Positions 42,763 through 44,008 of a stretch of 44,008 nucleotides of DNA are shown here, piece by piece. Position 1 is the stretch's first letter; every line of letters begins with the position of its first letter. This DNA is from Agrobacterium tumefaciens (GTDB taxonomy: Bacteria > Pseudomonadota > Alphaproteobacteria > Rhizobiales > Rhizobiaceae), in assembly GCF_000834635.1 (NCBI RefSeq), contig NZ_JXQV01000024.1, forward strand, positions 1 through 44,008, read 5' to 3'. The notes under the pieces were generated by a model that was not told the origin of the DNA, did not search any database, and worked only from the letters and a program-made list of their open reading frames with translations. A program made the translations under genes and the position numbers.

Positions 42763-43515
42763 ATGAGGAAGCTTGCGCGATATATCCTGCCGTTTCTGTT
42801 TTCGGCATCGGCCAATGCTGCGGATCTTCCCGCCAACTGCAAGGCCGTGGAGCATATGGGCGGGCGCTACACCGTCTGCACTTTCGATCCCGCGCAAAGC
42901 AATATCCGGCTCTATCAATGGGATCACGTTGCGGGAAAGCCCTATGGCTCCTTTGAAGCACTCTCATCGGCACTTTGGCGTCAGCACAGCTTCGTCACCT
43001 TCGCAATGAATGGCGGCATGTACCACCGGGATCTGTCGCCGGTGGGGCTGCATATTGAAAACAGCGTGGAAGTATCTCAAATCAGCACGGCAGGTGGGTG
43101 GGGCAATTTCCACATGCAGCCCAATGGCGTGTTCTTTATGGATGGGAAGAGGGCAGGCGTGCTGGAAACCAGCGCCTACCTCAACGCCAACAGAAAGCCT
43201 GAATTCGCGACACAATCAGGTCCGATGCTGGTCATCGATGGGAAGCTTCATCCGCGCTTTCTGCCGGAAAGCGACAGCCTGAACACCCGCAACGGCGTTG
43301 GCGTTTCCAGCGATGGCATGGTGCATTTTGCCATCTCGGAAACTGCGGTGCGTTTCTACGATTTTGCCACCCTGTTTCGTGACAGGCTGAATGCAGCCAA
43401 CGCGCTCTACCTTGATGGCAGCATATCCAGCGTGGATATACCCGCCGCACAGCGGCGTGACCGGTGGTACCCGATGGGACCGATCATCGCCGTGGTGGAG
43501 CGGGTGCCGGATTAA
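42763..43515 (+). CDS. Secreted phosphodiester glycosidase (NAGPA/DUF2233) domain protein
   Basis: 250 residues, ATG at 42763 with GAGGA upstream. Signal peptide, cleavage near NANA/ADLP. The remainder is a DUF2233/NAGPA-type domain: FVTFAMNGGMYHRDLSPVGLHIENS, FFMDGKRAGVLETSAYL, ATQSGPMLVIDGKLHPRF, TRNGVGVSSDGMVHFAIS, NALYLDGSISSVDIP. The domain is named after the human enzyme that uncovers mannose-6-phosphate by removing GlcNAc-phosphodiesters; bacterial members are thought to cut phosphodiester-linked glycans, with few tested. Stands alone in the periplasm or outside the cell. Confidence 0.85.
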   Translation: MRKLARYILPFLFSASANAADLPANCKAVEHMGGRYTVCTFDPAQSNIRLYQWDHVAGKPYGSFEALSSALWRQHSFVTFAMNGGMYHRDLSPVGLHIENSVEVSQISTAGGWGNFHMQPNGVFFMDGKRAGVLETSAYLNANRKPEFATQSGPMLVIDGKLHPRFLPESDSLNTRNGVGVSSDGMVHFAISETAVRFYDFATLFRDRLNAANALYLDGSISSVDIPAAQRRDRWYPMGPIIAVVERVPD

Positions 43516-43525
43516 CGGCGAGGTC

Positions 43526-43879
43526 TCAGACGGGGGCTTTGGGGTAGGACTTTTCCAGACCACCTGATTTTGTCAGGCCTGCACGGAATGCAGTGAACGC
43601 GGCATGCTGGCTGCTCTTAGCGAGCTCATGAAGGCGGATCTGTAAGCGGGCCGGTGCATTGTTACCGAACCATTCTCCGCATTTTTCCAGCTTCAGCGAG
43701 TTGAGAAAGCGTGCCTGAGATTGCTGGTCAATGAAAAGGCGGAGGCCTTCCAGCAGGTTTTCGTCCTGCAGCGCGTTTTCCAACAGCAATTTGAGCCAGG
43801 CTTCGTCTTCCGTGCTCATGGATGCGATTTTGGATGCGACCGTCTCACGATCGGGAAATGAAGAAGGAGTGGCCTGCAT
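43526..43879 (-). CDS. Hypothetical protein, helical
   Basis: 117 residues, ATG at 43879, no clear ribosome site. Predicted mostly alpha-helical and soluble: EDEAWLKLLLENALQDENLLEGLRLFIDQQSQARFLNSLKLEK, then GNNAPARLQIRLHELAKSSQHAAFTAFRAGL. No signal peptide, no membrane segment, one cysteine. I do not recognise a family. It ends 10 bases after the phosphodiester glycosidase gene, convergent with it, and its codon use is like its neighbours. Start uncertain. Confidence 0.55.
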   Translation of the reverse strand: MQATPSSFPDRETVASKIASMSTEDEAWLKLLLENALQDENLLEGLRLFIDQQSQARFLNSLKLEKCGEWFGNNAPARLQIRLHELAKSSQHAAFTAFRAGLTKSGGLEKSYPKAPV

Positions 43880-43995
43880 GATCTGTCACCGCTTTCTGAA
43901 ATGTTCGCACTATACTTTGCCCGATAATCCAGATGCAGCATAGGTTCAAGCTGGCTGACACGTCTCATGTGGAGAAAGTCTTGTGGAGAGCGGGT

Positions 43996-44008
43996 TTATA
44001 CACATCTG
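43996..44008 (+). other. Nextera/Tn5 mosaic-end adapter match at the contig end
   Basis: The last 13 bases TTATACACATCTG match the inner part of the Nextera read-through adapter (the Tn5 mosaic end followed by its first adapter base). Being exactly at the edge, they are probably untrimmed adapter. The preceding 116 bases (43880-43995) hold no gene I can support. Confidence 0.7.

Noticed and set aside
43996..44004. TTATACACA, a match to the DnaA-box form TTATNCACA
   Set aside because: A single box at the exact contig edge, within a longer match to the Nextera adapter; no other boxes or origin features nearby.

Overview
The window looks like one assembly contig of a GC-rich member of the Rhizobiaceae, most likely the Agrobacterium/Rhizobium group. 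Reasons: the glnB-glnA pair with a sigma-54-type promoter, phosphatidylcholine synthase, an IalB-family protein, DUF982 and DUF1127 small proteins, a two-domain cold-shock protein next to a DUF192 protein, and the glmU-glmS-DUF502 / recG / sdhE-mfd block. The first bases are a C-run plus A-run and the last 13 bases match the Nextera transposase adapter, so both edges are probably assembly artefacts.

Layout. 1-1400: end of an integrated element. It carries one gene for a membrane-anchored coiled-coil protein (possibly phage defence), a terminator, and then a duplicated 3' part of tRNA-Arg(UCU) at 1355-1399, which I read as the far attachment-site scar. 1400-2520: boundary zone with stacked inverted repeats, a small lipoprotein gene broken by a stop codon in its signal peptide, and a DUF982 gene. 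2680-6450: small BON-like protein, DUF192 and cold-shock genes (overlapping), glyoxalase I, an M15-type peptidase lipoprotein and a Pro/Ala/Thr-rich membrane protein. 6625-6700: tRNA-Lys(UUU). 6970-10830: CcdA, an AEC transporter, a UbiH-family hydroxylase and phosphatidylcholine synthase. 10990-15680: a complete BMP-type nucleoside ABC transporter operon, followed by a pentapeptide-repeat gene. 16180-20340: glmU, glmS (UDP-GlcNAc synthesis) and a DUF502 membrane protein. 20320-26710: recG with a small basic protein gene on one side, and the overlapping pair sdhE-mfd transcribed away from it. The recG/sdhE intergenic region holds a perfect 17-bp palindrome and a GTTC-N7-GTTC LexA-type box.

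26800-33200: small secreted protein, two EamA exporters, a FrnE-like DsbA protein, a YejA-like peptide-binding protein, an IalB-family protein and hspQ with a good heat-shock promoter. 33276-35203: glnB-glnA nitrogen operon, with a sigma-54 promoter upstream and a terminator downstream. 35479-38758: bifunctional NAD(P)H-hydrate repair enzyme, a GlxA/GbdR-type regulator and a single-domain response regulator. 38808-43880: glgX, a DUF1127 gene divergent from a LysR regulator, an entericidin-like lipoprotein, a secreted phosphodiester-glycosidase-domain protein and an unknown gene.

Most of the window is ordinary chromosomal housekeeping DNA. The parts worth a second look are the tRNA-Arg island edge with its membrane coiled-coil gene, the regulatory sites in front of sdhE-mfd, glnB, hspQ and the LysR/DUF1127 pair, and several unexplained inverted repeats. 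I found no CRISPR array, transposase, integrase or multi-gene defence operon inside the window.
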